From the NCBI GenBank assembly GCA_049513975.1, contig JBEKVM010000175.1, positions 1 to 13,615 of the forward strand: a stretch of 13,615 nucleotides of DNA. Reading direction: 5' to 3'. The position numbers were made by a program, and so were the translations under genes. Positions 1-6,835 of the stretch are shown piece by piece. Within the stretch, counting starts at the first letter, position 1. The number at the start of each line of letters is the position of its first letter. The stretch comes from JBEKOF01 sp049513975. GTDB taxonomy: Bacteria > Verrucomicrobiota > Verrucomicrobiia > Limisphaerales > Palsa-1400. Below the pieces are notes generated by a model. The model saw only the letters and a program-made list of their open reading frames with translations. It searched no databases and was not told where the DNA came from.

Positions 1-1
1 T

Positions 2-112
2 CGCCACCAGCACAAAGCCCGCGACAGCACCTGTCCGGCTTTCCTGGAGAAAATGGGCCGCCGCGTAAATCTGGTCATCCGTTACTTGACCGGCGAGGTT
101 GCTAGACTTTAG
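2..112 (+). CDS. C-terminal end of an unidentified gene, cut by the window edge
   Basis: The second frame is open from the window edge to a TAG at 110-112, giving 36 residues that end in the basic, amphipathic stretch 'EKMGRRVNLVIRYLTGEVARL'. The composition is protein-like, while the first frame is rich in Pro, Arg and Ser and looks like a shadow. I do not recognise the family. It would end 74 bases before the next gene, on the same strand. This is weak evidence: only coding-like composition and a plausible stop. Confidence 0.35.
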   Translation, partial: RHQHKARDSTCPAFLEKMGRRVNLVIRYLTGEVARL

Positions 113-150
113 AGCAGCCCTGGGGGTAAATCCGCAATCCGAAATCCCCG

Positions 151-180
151 TTGACTATCACCATCACGCTCTGCTTGTAT
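151..180 (+). promoter_or_regulatory. possible sigma70-like promoter giving a leaderless transcript
   Basis: TTGACT at 151-156 is followed after 18 bases by TTGTAT at 175-180. Six bases further on is the ATG at 187, where transcription would be expected to begin. No Shine-Dalgarno sequence precedes that ATG, which fits a leaderless message. The -10 match is mediocre, so this is only a candidate. Confidence 0.2.
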
Positions 181-186
181 CATGCC

Positions 187-2430
187 ATGCCTCCAAAACC
201 CGGAAACCATTTCGGCAAACTCCTACTGCTCGGTCTGCTCCTGGCCGCCTTCACCGCCCAATCAGCCGGCCGCGTTGACCTCGGCCGCCTCCAAACCGGC
301 GCAACAATCTCATTCGTCTGCGCGGCCGACGGCGACTGGGGCATCCAAATCACCGGCAGGCCAGCCCCGCTCATCCAACAATCCAAACCCGCCAAACTCG
401 AAATCTACCGCTCAGATCACGACATCCGCCAACTCGCCGCCGGATACAAGTCAGTCAGGAAATCAGCCGGCGCCATCAATGCCCTGGCCGAAATCGCCTC
501 CGCCGACAATGTCGTCTTTCGCGTCCAGGACCGCTGGACACTGAGCGGCGCAGTCGTCTCGGTTCAAAGAAAAGTGGACGTCGTCGGCAATGCGCCGGGC
601 GGTTTCGACTCCTCCATCATCCTCACAGTGGAGCCTTCGACTGGGTGGTCCGATGTCAATTTCCTCGCCCCCGGCGCGCTCTATGGCGACCCCACCTACG
701 ATGGCGACCGCTCGCCCGGCGGCACGCTCAACTACGCCGCCCACCGCTTTGTCATGCGCGAAGACATCCTCCCCGCGCCTCTGTTCGCGCTCTCCTTTAA
801 CAACGGCACCTCTGTCGCCGTCCTCGATCCATCACCGCACGGTGACTCGACCGTCGAAGAAACCAGACTCTCCAAATCCGTGATGATCGACCCGCGTTTT
901 CAATTCGGCGCACTGGGTGCCTGGCAAACGAACGACGGCCCCATCGAATTCGGTTTCTGCTTTCCCGGCACGACCAGCAGCTACGGCGGTGGCCCCGGCG
1001 GGCCACCTGTTTCCAGGTGGATTCGCCGCTACCACCCGATTAGCCAAGGCGCGGCACACACTTACCAGGTCAGTTTTCGCTTCGGGCAAAATGAAACCTT
1101 CCGCGACGTAACGCGCGACACATGGCGATGGGCCTGGACCACTCTGAAACCCGCCGTCAACTACATCGACGTCGAACAGATGCGCCGCGTTTTGATTGAC
1201 CATCTGGCCGCCCAGGCCGCCACCACGAACGGCCGCACCGGCATTCCCTTCGCCGTCTCCACCACACCCACCAACGAAGTGCAATGGAATTACACGATGA
1301 TCGCGATGGGCTTCGTCTCGAAAAACATCGAGTGCGCCGACCAGTTGTTGCGCGAAGGCGATCGCGACCCGTCCGAGCGCGGACAAAAAATGCGCCAAAT
1401 CGGGCTGTCCATCATCTCCTCCATGATCCTTGCGCTGAACACCATCCCGCTTCAGGCCACCGGCTACGATCTCTCCACCGGGAAACCTTGGGACCACGTC
1501 TGGGTCGCCCCCTGGCTGCGCAATGCCACCGAAGACATGCGCGTGCTGATGCGCGCCTACGGCCGCGAGCGCGCCCTCGGTCGCCAGCATCCCGAATGGT
1601 TCACCTGGGTCAAGACCTACGTGGATTGGCTCATCCAGCAGCAACGCGCGGATGGTTCCTTCCCGCGCCGGTGGAAACCCGGCAGCAGCGATATCGAGGA
1701 ACCCTCGGGAACCACCAGCTACAGCCCGGTGCCTCTTTTGGTCATTATGAGCGAGGAAACGGGCGACCCTAAGTATCGGCAGGCGGCGTTCCGCGCGGCC
1801 GAGTATGTTTGGGCCAACTGGGGAACCCGCGGACTCTTCGTCGGCGGCGCCAGCGACAATCCGAACATCACGGACAAGGAGGCCGGGATGCTCAGTATAG
1901 AAGCCTACATCAGTCTCTATGATTCCACCAAGGCGCCCCAATGGCTCGAACGCGCCAAGGCCGCGGCCGACTACGCCGAAAGCTGGATCTGGATCTGGAA
2001 CCTGCCCATGCCGTTGGACGCCGACGACACGCAACTCCACTGGAAAAAGGGTGTCTCGACCATCGGGGTCCAGGGCATCACCGCCCGTGTCGCCGGCAGC
2101 GCCGACGAGTACCTCGACTGGGCTGTGCCTGCCTACGCCAAACTCTACAACCTCACCAAAGACCCTCACTACCTCGACGTCGCGCGCATTCTCCTTCACG
2201 ACACCAAGTCAATGGTTGCTCTTCCCGGCCGCCAGTATGACATGAGGGGCATCGGTTGGCAGCAGGAAGGTTGGCGCATGGGGCCGGGCGGTTCCGGCCG
2301 TGGCGTCGGCGGCCACCGCTTCTGGCTCCCGTGGATTTCCGCCAACCACCTCTATGGCATTACCGGCCTCGAAGAATACGACCCCAGCTTATACAAAATG
2401 CTTGCCACTGGCGGGAAGAAGAGCCGATAG
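187..2430 (+). CDS. exported protein with helical (alpha/alpha)-barrel-like glycosidase fold
   Basis: I start this 747-residue protein at ATG 187 because a classic signal peptide follows at once: 'KLLLLGLLLAAFTAQSA', residues 11-27. An upstream TTG at 151 would add 12 residues in front of it. Residues about 30-310 are rich in beta strands (for example 'RVDLGRLQTGATISFVC'). From about 330 the protein becomes helical with repeated Trp/Tyr-rich hairpins, such as 'HPEWFTWVKTYVDWLIQQQ' and 'AADYAESWIWIWNLPMPLD'. This suggests a beta-sandwich followed by an (alpha/alpha)6 toroid, as in many glycoside hydrolases and polysaccharide lyases. Acidic candidates occur in 'PLDADDTQLHW' and 'DIEEPSGTT', but I cannot assign a catalytic pair or a CAZy family. 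No frameshift is seen. It is probably periplasmic or outer-surface and acts on polysaccharide, inferred from the fold and from the sugar-enzyme neighbours. Confidence 0.85.
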   Translation: MPPKPGNHFGKLLLLGLLLAAFTAQSAGRVDLGRLQTGATISFVCAADGDWGIQITGRPAPLIQQSKPAKLEIYRSDHDIRQLAAGYKSVRKSAGAINALAEIASADNVVFRVQDRWTLSGAVVSVQRKVDVVGNAPGGFDSSIILTVEPSTGWSDVNFLAPGALYGDPTYDGDRSPGGTLNYAAHRFVMREDILPAPLFALSFNNGTSVAVLDPSPHGDSTVEETRLSKSVMIDPRFQFGALGAWQTNDGPIEFGFCFPGTTSSYGGGPGGPPVSRWIRRYHPISQGAAHTYQVSFRFGQNETFRDVTRDTWRWAWTTLKPAVNYIDVEQMRRVLIDHLAAQAATTNGRTGIPFAVSTTPTNEVQWNYTMIAMGFVSKNIECADQLLREGDRDPSERGQKMRQIGLSIISSMILALNTIPLQATGYDLSTGKPWDHVWVAPWLRNATEDMRVLMRAYGRERALGRQHPEWFTWVKTYVDWLIQQQRADGSFPRRWKPGSSDIEEPSGTTSYSPVPLLVIMSEETGDPKYRQAAFRAAEYVWANWGTRGLFVGGASDNPNITDKEAGMLSIEAYISLYDSTKAPQWLERAKAAADYAESWIWIWNLPMPLDADDTQLHWKKGVSTIGVQGITARVAGSADEYLDWAVPAYAKLYNLTKDPHYLDVARILLHDTKSMVALPGRQYDMRGIGWQQEGWRMGPGGSGRGVGGHRFWLPWISANHLYGITGLEEYDPSLYKMLATGGKKSR

Positions 2431-2527
2431 TATCGCGGTAAACATGAGGTAACTGGGTTGTCCTGCTTAGCTTAAAATATGGAGATGCATCCACGCGGAC
2501 AGCCCGCCCAACCTGATAGAGGCGGAG

Positions 2528-3667
2528 TTATTTCGCCAGCCGGTAAAACGTCGGGACGGAGTTGGTGGGCGGCGGCAAGGCAATCTGCCACTGGGCGCCG
2601 ACGATTTGCGGCACGAGCGATGTGACGTTTGTTTAGACGCCAGTTGCCAAGTTTGTGTTTGACTGCAGAGTGAAGCCCGCATCTGCCAGCGGCCACGAAA
2701 CTGCCAAGTTCGTTCCCAGCAGCGCCACAGCCATTTGCGGGCTGTTGGTGTTCAGCAGTTGGGCTGGGCCCAGCGCAGCGGTTGCGGCGATTTCGGCCGA
2801 AGAGAGGCCGACGTTGTAGATGCGGAACTCCTCGATCGAACCGTCCAGGTAAGGATCCGCAATCTGCGCCTTGCCGATGTAGTTGTTGGCCGTGAGGCCG
2901 AGGCTCGCGGGGTTAATCGTCATGGCGCTGTTTGTGCCCACCGCAACGCCATCCAAGTAAATAATGCCGACGCCGGACGACAGGGTTACCGCGAGCTGAT
3001 GCCACACCCCGGTGGTCAAGGCCGTGTTGCCGTCGATTTGCTGCGCGGCGGCGCTGGAGCCGTTGGTGGTGATGACAAACCGCAAGGCGCCGCCGCTTCC
3101 AGCTTGCGGGGTCAGGAACATGTAAGTTGTGGTATTGTTGCCGAAGTCGAAAATCCGGTTCCAGTCGGAGCTTGTGGCCAGGTTAACCCAAGCCAGGACG
3201 GTGATGTTGCTCAAGGAACCGAGGATGCCGGGGGGCAGATTGACGTATTGCCGGGAAGCGGACGAAAGCGCCAGTTGGCCGTTGGACAGCACGCCGCCGT
3301 CGGGCAGAATTCCGGTCCACACAGGACCACCCACGGCATCGGCGACGTTGGTGCCGCCGGTTTCGAGAAAACGATAACGATGGATGAGCGAGCCCACCGT
3401 GGGCGAGAGATAGCCATAAAACTCCAACTCGGCCACATTGCCAAAGCCTCCGTCAGGCGAGAGATGGCGGACATAGCGAAACGCCGCCGCGTTGGTGATG
3501 CTCACCGGCGTGAATGCGCCCGAGGGGGGGTGCATGGTGACAGTGAACAATCTCGCCGAGTCGCTGAAGTCCGATCTGTTGGCCCCTTGAAAGACACCTC
3601 CCACCATGCGCGATTCATAGCCCGAGCGCGGACAATAGGGATATTCGAGGTTTTCCGTGGCTAACAC
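2528..3667 (-). pseudogene. LamG/discoidin-like exported protein, 5'-truncated and interrupted by a stop
   Basis: Reading from about 3640 on the minus strand, residues 12-85 ('CPRSGYESRMVGGVFQG' to 'NVAELEFYG') resemble a discoidin (F5/8 type C-like) domain. Residues about 94-298 ('LIHRYRFLETGG' to 'IEEFRIYNVGLS', with 'GVWHQLAVTLS' and 'IYLDG') are a LamG jelly roll of the concanavalin A-like type. The phylum-typical C-terminal tail follows ('LAVSWPLADAGFTLQSNTN'). A TAA at 2633-2635 interrupts this tail where homologous tails usually carry a Trp. The same frame then continues 'TNVTSLVPQIVGAQW' to 'TFYRLAK' and a TAA at 2528-2530. The 5' end has no signal peptide, and the discoidin-like domain lacks its start. 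A GTG at 3665-3667 exists, but homology stops near 3640, next to the transposase region. Such proteins are usually large surface proteins that bind carbohydrate. Loss of both ends of function makes a pseudogene likely. Confidence 0.75.
3644..3652 (+). repeat. left arm of 9-base inverted repeat (possible IS end)
   Basis: TTCGAGGTT is the exact reverse complement of 5058-5066 and lies where homology of the LamG pseudogene stops. Nine bases could match by chance, and the bases further in agree poorly. Confidence 0.3.
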
Positions 3668-3871
3668 AGAGGAAAAAATGGGAGGAATTGGAAGAAAAGA
3701 GAAGAGCTTTTAGGATGGAAACGGTTGGCGGGCCGCTGGCTTTCCTTGGTTGACTGGGGCGGACCTGGGACCACACCGCTTCGCGCCGGACTGCGCTACG
3801 CTGCCGCTCCGCTCCGCCGGTCGGAGGTTTTTGGTTGGAAGGAAAGGCCGGTTTCTGCGAGGGTGGCCGGC

Positions 3872-5058
3872 ATGAGCATGGACACTGAATTACAAAAACA
3901 TTACGCATTACTTCCAGGCATTGGCAGCCCGTGGGAAGTCAAAACGGTGGAATTGAAATTGGCGGAGAAGAAGGTGGAGATCGAGTTGGGGTGGCAATGG
4001 GGCCAGTCGGCCAAGTGCCCGGAATGCGGGGTGGCCTGTTCGATCCACGACAGCGCGCCGGAGCGGACGTGGCGGCATTTGGACACGATGCAATTTGCCA
4101 CCTTGATTCGGGCGCGGACGCCGCGTTCGGATTGCCCCGCTTCACGCTGCTTTTCGAGCGATTTGCAGTGGAGGTGCTCCTGGCCAGCGCCAGCGTCAGC
4201 CAGGCGTGCGAGTTGCTGGGGATCGGCTGGGAGACGGCGCACGAGATGATGGGCCGGGCGGTGGAGCGGGGTCTGGAGCGGCGGCAACTGGATTCGATGA
4301 AACACCTGGGGATGGAGGAGAAGAGTTTTGGGCGCGGGCAGTCCTACGTCACGCTGTTGACCGATTTGGAGCAGTCGCGGGTCATTGACGTGGTGGAGGA
4401 TCGGACGGCCGAGGCGGCCGAGGAGTTGTGGCAGGCGCTGACGCCGGAGCAAAAACAAGCGGTGGAAGCGGTGGCGGTGGACATGTGGGAGCCGTTCATC
4501 CGGACGATTGAAAAGGAGGTGCCCGACGCCGACATTGTGCATGACAAGTATCACATCAGCAGCTATCTGGGCAAGGCGGTGGACCAAGTGCGCCGCCAGG
4601 AGCACAAGGAACTGATGGCCCAAGGGGATGAAACGCTCAAAGGCACCCGGCAACTGTGGCTGTATAACCCGGAGAACTTCAGCCCGGAGCAAAGATCGGA
4701 ATTTGGCGCGCTGAAAGATTTGCATTTGAAAGTGGCGCGGGCCTGGGCGGCCAAGGAACTGTTCACCAAGTTCTGGGACTATCAGGAGGAAGGCTGGGCG
4801 CGGAGATTCTTCAAGGATTGGTTTGGCTGGGTGAGCCGGAGCCGGCTCCAGCCGGTGGTAGAAGTGGCGCACATGCTCAAGCGCCACCTGGAAAACTTGT
4901 TGACGTATTTAAAGCATCACATCACCAACGCGGTGACCGAAGGATTGAACTCGAAAATCCAAAGCATCAAATCCAACGCGCGAGGCTTCCGCAACTTTCG
5001 GAACTACCGGATTCGCATCCTGTTCTTCTGCGGAAAACTCGATCTCTACCCATTATGA
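3872..5058 (+). pseudogene. ISL3-family transposase, frameshifted
   Basis: The N-terminal part runs from ATG 3872 (a GAGGG lies about 8 bases upstream) through a zinc-finger-like 'KCPECGVAC' and 'TWRHLDTMQFATLIRARTPRSDCP' to 4138. The ISL3 match then moves to another frame beginning 'RFTLLFERFAVEVLLASAS' at 4138. About 15 residues usually present between these blocks are missing, so a small out-of-frame deletion occurred near 4135-4138. The rest is complete: a helix-turn-helix ('VSQACELLGIGWETAHEMM') and the DDE domain up to 'RILFFCGKLDLYPL'. The second Asp (in 'VAVDMWEPF', codon 4480-4482) and the Glu (in 'TEGLNSKIQ', codon 4939-4941) are present. The first Asp, normally in a 'DEK' motif, is Glu here ('LGMEEKSF', codon 4315-4317). 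It is probably inactive. Confidence 0.85.
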
Positions 5059-5066
5059 ACCTCGAA
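5058..5066 (+). repeat. right arm of 9-base inverted repeat (possible IS end)
   Basis: AACCTCGAA starts at the last base of the transposase stop codon and pairs exactly with TTCGAGGTT at 3644-3652. It would be the right tip of the element if the pairing is real. Confidence 0.3.
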
Positions 5067-5405
5067 GAATCATTTTTTGGAAGTATCTACCTCCATCATA
5101 AGCACTTGCTCCGAATTTCGTAACACCCTCCGTTGGGATGAAGGTTTTGCCCGGAGCAGGCTATTCGCGTGCCGTTGGGCCCACATCTGAAAAATCCATC
5201 CGCATTTTCAAGCCGGCGTTTTCACCGCATTTTCAGGCCGCCGCTAACACGCCATGACCGTTGAGACCGGTCACACCTCTATACTTGCGCCCTTCTGCGT
5301 CACATAAGACGAAATCCTCGTAATATAAACGCACGGCCTCCTTCCCCTTATTCAGCTATTTCAGCTTGACCCTCGCAAACATAACTCCTGCATCCGGCTG
5401 AAAGA
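5067..5405. other. gene-free stretch between the IS remnant and the DUF1552 remnant
   Basis: I see no coding frame worth reporting here, and the base composition is less GC-rich than the surrounding genes. It contains a 25-base-period direct repeat (5200-5243) and a short inverted repeat (TGACC 5255-5259, GGTCA 5269-5273). The in-frame stop upstream of the DUF1552 remnant is TAA at 5382-5384. No promoter or terminator is convincing. It may be remnant DNA left by deletion of the 5' part of the DUF1552 gene. Confidence 0.5.
5200..5243. repeat. two-copy direct repeat, 25-base period
   Basis: CCGCATTTTCA occurs at 5200-5210 and again at 5225-5235. It is followed by AGCCGGCG in the first copy and by the related GGCCGCCG in the second. 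The spacer between the copies is TTTTCA, preceded by GT-free GC-rich sequence. There are only two units, so this is a small tandem duplication and not an array. Confidence 0.6.
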
Positions 5406-5801
5406 TTCAAGACCCTCACCGACGGCTATCGCAACCTTTCCCACCACGGCCAGGCCCCGGACAAACTCGCCCAGTTAAAAATTCTGGACGAGTGGCACAT
5501 GAAGCTTCTGGCCGGGCTGTTACATGATCTCAAGTCCACGAAGGAAGGGGACGCCACGCTCTTGGACCACACGATGATTCTTTACGGATCGAATCTGGGC
5601 GACGCCAACGCGCATTCGACGAACAATCTGCCCCTGCTTTTCGCCGGGGGCGGATTCAAACACGGCCAACATCTCCGGTTTGATCAAGGACAGGATTATC
5701 CCATGCCCAATTTGTTTGTCACCATGATGCAACGTACGGGTATTGAAGAAACGAAATTCGCTTTGTCCACCCGGACCATGCGCGGCCTGGAAACCGCGTG
5801 A
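5406..5801 (+). pseudogene. C-terminal remnant of a DUF1552 family exported protein
   Basis: The frame from about 5406 to the TGA at 5799-5801 reads 'YRNLSHHGQAPDKLAQL', 'GDATLLDHTMILYGSNLGD', 'ANAHSTNNLPLLFAGGGFKHG' (two blocks) and 'YPMPNLFVTMMQRTGIE'. These are the conserved closing blocks of DUF1552 (PF07586) proteins, which are common in Verrucomicrobiota and Planctomycetota and have no established biochemical role. Family members are normally over 400 residues with a twin-arginine or Sec signal; only about 130 residues remain here. A TAA lies in frame at 5382-5384, and the first ATG is at 5499, after the conserved 'SHHG'. The gene therefore lost its 5' two-thirds. Its stop overlaps the GTG start of the next gene by four bases, which suggests that the intact ancestor was translationally coupled to it. 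Confidence 0.85.
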
Positions 5802-6403
5802 AGCCGCCTTTCACAGCCCTGCGAATCAGGCCGGACCCACACGGCCTGCGCCTCGCCCTTTTCCTTGTTACGTTGGCCGCCATTCGGTCTGTTCACGGGC
5901 AGGAAGTGGTCCTTCATTTTGAGAACGAAACCATTGGCAAACCTGTTCCCGCCTACACGAACAACGGCGTGGTCTTCACTCCGGCCCATGCAGCGGCCCG
6001 CAGCACCGCCGTTCCGCGGGTGATGTTTTTTCCTCATTTGAAGACGGAGAAGAAGGGAATCCTCAACGCGATGGCCGACGACCCGATACCGGTCAAAGCG
6101 CAGTTTCCCACAGCGGTGTCATCCGTGACGCTGGTCCTCTGGGGTTCGACCGGTTGCGCGGCGCGCCTGGAAGCCTTCGACACGGGAGGCAAGTTGGTGG
6201 ACCAGGCTTCAGTCGCCGCCGTGCCCGCACGGACCTCGCCCGCAGACCCGGTCCCGAGCTTTGAACTGACCGTCAAAGCGCCGGAAATCGCCTGCGTCTG
6301 CTTCCGCGGGCCGCGGACAGGAGAATATCTGGCGGCGGAGGAGGTTCGCTTTACCCCGGCAAACGGCGCCAATGCCAGCGCCCAACCCATACCGAAGAAT
6401 TGA
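5798..6403 (+). CDS. small exported protein of unknown function
   Basis: This 201-residue protein starts at GTG 5798, overlapping the preceding stop as GTGA. A signal peptide is clear: 'LRLALFLVTLAAIRSVHGQ', residues about 17-35, with cleavage near HGQ. The mature part is mostly beta strand ('VVLHFENETIGKPVPAYTN', 'AVSSVTLVLWGSTGCAARLEA', 'SFELTVKAPEIACVCF') and ends with 'GEYLAAEEVRFTPANG'. This layout resembles a single jelly-roll or galactose-binding-like domain, but I cannot name a family. It is intact and sits between two truncated genes. Its ATG-like coupling to the DUF1552 remnant and the TGATG junction with the next fragment suggest it once belonged to an operon. The role is unknown; extracytoplasmic ligand binding is a guess from the fold. 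Confidence 0.8.
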   Translation: MKPPFTALRIRPDPHGLRLALFLVTLAAIRSVHGQEVVLHFENETIGKPVPAYTNNGVVFTPAHAAARSTAVPRVMFFPHLKTEKKGILNAMADDPIPVKAQFPTAVSSVTLVLWGSTGCAARLEAFDTGGKLVDQASVAAVPARTSPADPVPSFELTVKAPEIACVCFRGPRTGEYLAAEEVRFTPANGANASAQPIPKN

Positions 6404-6762
6404 TGGGACGCTCCCGACCACGATGCAAGGATCTGGATCTCAAGCCCGAGAACGTCGTGCTGCTGGCGGGTGAAGTGGTCAATGCCGACCATCAGGGACA
6501 AAAAGCCGCCTTCAATGAAATCCTCAAGACACTGCCGGAAACACTTCCCAATTCCTGTGTCATTTCTTCGGCCGGTCTGCCCTGCAATCCCGATCATCTG
6601 CATTTCACTCCGATGGGGTTGAGGGAATTCGGCAGGCGTTACGCCGGGAAGATGCTGAGTGTGATGGGCTATGTTGCCACCGAACCAAAAGAACTTTATG
6701 TAAAGCCCGACGCTACTGGCCCGGCAACCGCACCTGCCGCGGGTCATGCCACCAAGCCGTGA
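6403..6762 (+). pseudogene. C-terminal remnant of an SGNH / sialate O-acetylesterase-like esterase
   Basis: The 119-codon frame begins at an ATG overlapping the previous stop (TGATG). From residue 9 it shows 'KDLDLKPENVVLLAGEVVNAD', 'LPNSCVISSAGLPC' and 'NPDHLHFTPMGLREFGRRYAGKM'. These match the end of PF03629-type (sialate O-acetylesterase, carbohydrate esterase 6-like) SGNH enzymes. The Asp-x-x-His pair of the active site is present (D64, H67). The nucleophile block (GQSN/GDS) and the oxyanion-hole blocks, which should occupy about 150 earlier residues, are absent, and no signal peptide is present. The first eight residues have no family resemblance, so the deletion junction lies near 6425. 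Intact relatives remove acetyl groups from plant polysaccharide side chains. This remnant cannot be catalytic. It converges on the next gene with 73 bases between stops. Confidence 0.75.
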
Positions 6763-6835
6763 TTCCCGGGGCTTGCCGAACACCGACGCATCTCATCCGG
6801 ACAGCGATCAGAACGAGCGGGCGCGGGATCAGGCT

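Larger units (their letters stand above)
3644..5066 (+). mobile_element. decayed ISL3-family insertion sequence, boundaries tentative
   Basis: The element carries one ISL3-type transposase on the plus strand. Tentative ends are the 9-base inverted repeat TTCGAGGTT (3644-3652) and AACCTCGAA (5058-5066), which would give 1423 bases, a usual size for the family. Two facts weaken this. No 8-base direct repeat flanks the pair (TAGGGATA on the left, GAATCATT on the right), and the right arm overlaps the transposase stop codon. The 204 bases between 3668 and 3871 contain no gene; there is a purine-rich stretch and then a GC-rich stretch with iterated CGCT units around 3790-3825. The element separates two truncated genes, the LamG protein on the left and the DUF1552 protein on the right, so it may have taken part in the deletions. 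Confidence 0.5.

Noticed and set aside
832..2199. Long open frame of 455 codons on the minus strand
   Set aside because: It is antisense to the first large gene. Its composition follows the GC-rich third positions of that gene, and it has no recognisable domain or signal.
2504..2525. CCGCC/GGCGG stem between the two converging genes at the left
   Set aside because: The stem has five pairs with a 12-base loop and no T run on either side, which is too weak to call a terminator.
5200..5243. Possible CRISPR-like array
   Set aside because: There are only two imperfect units with a 25-base period and no real spacers; no cas genes are present in the window.
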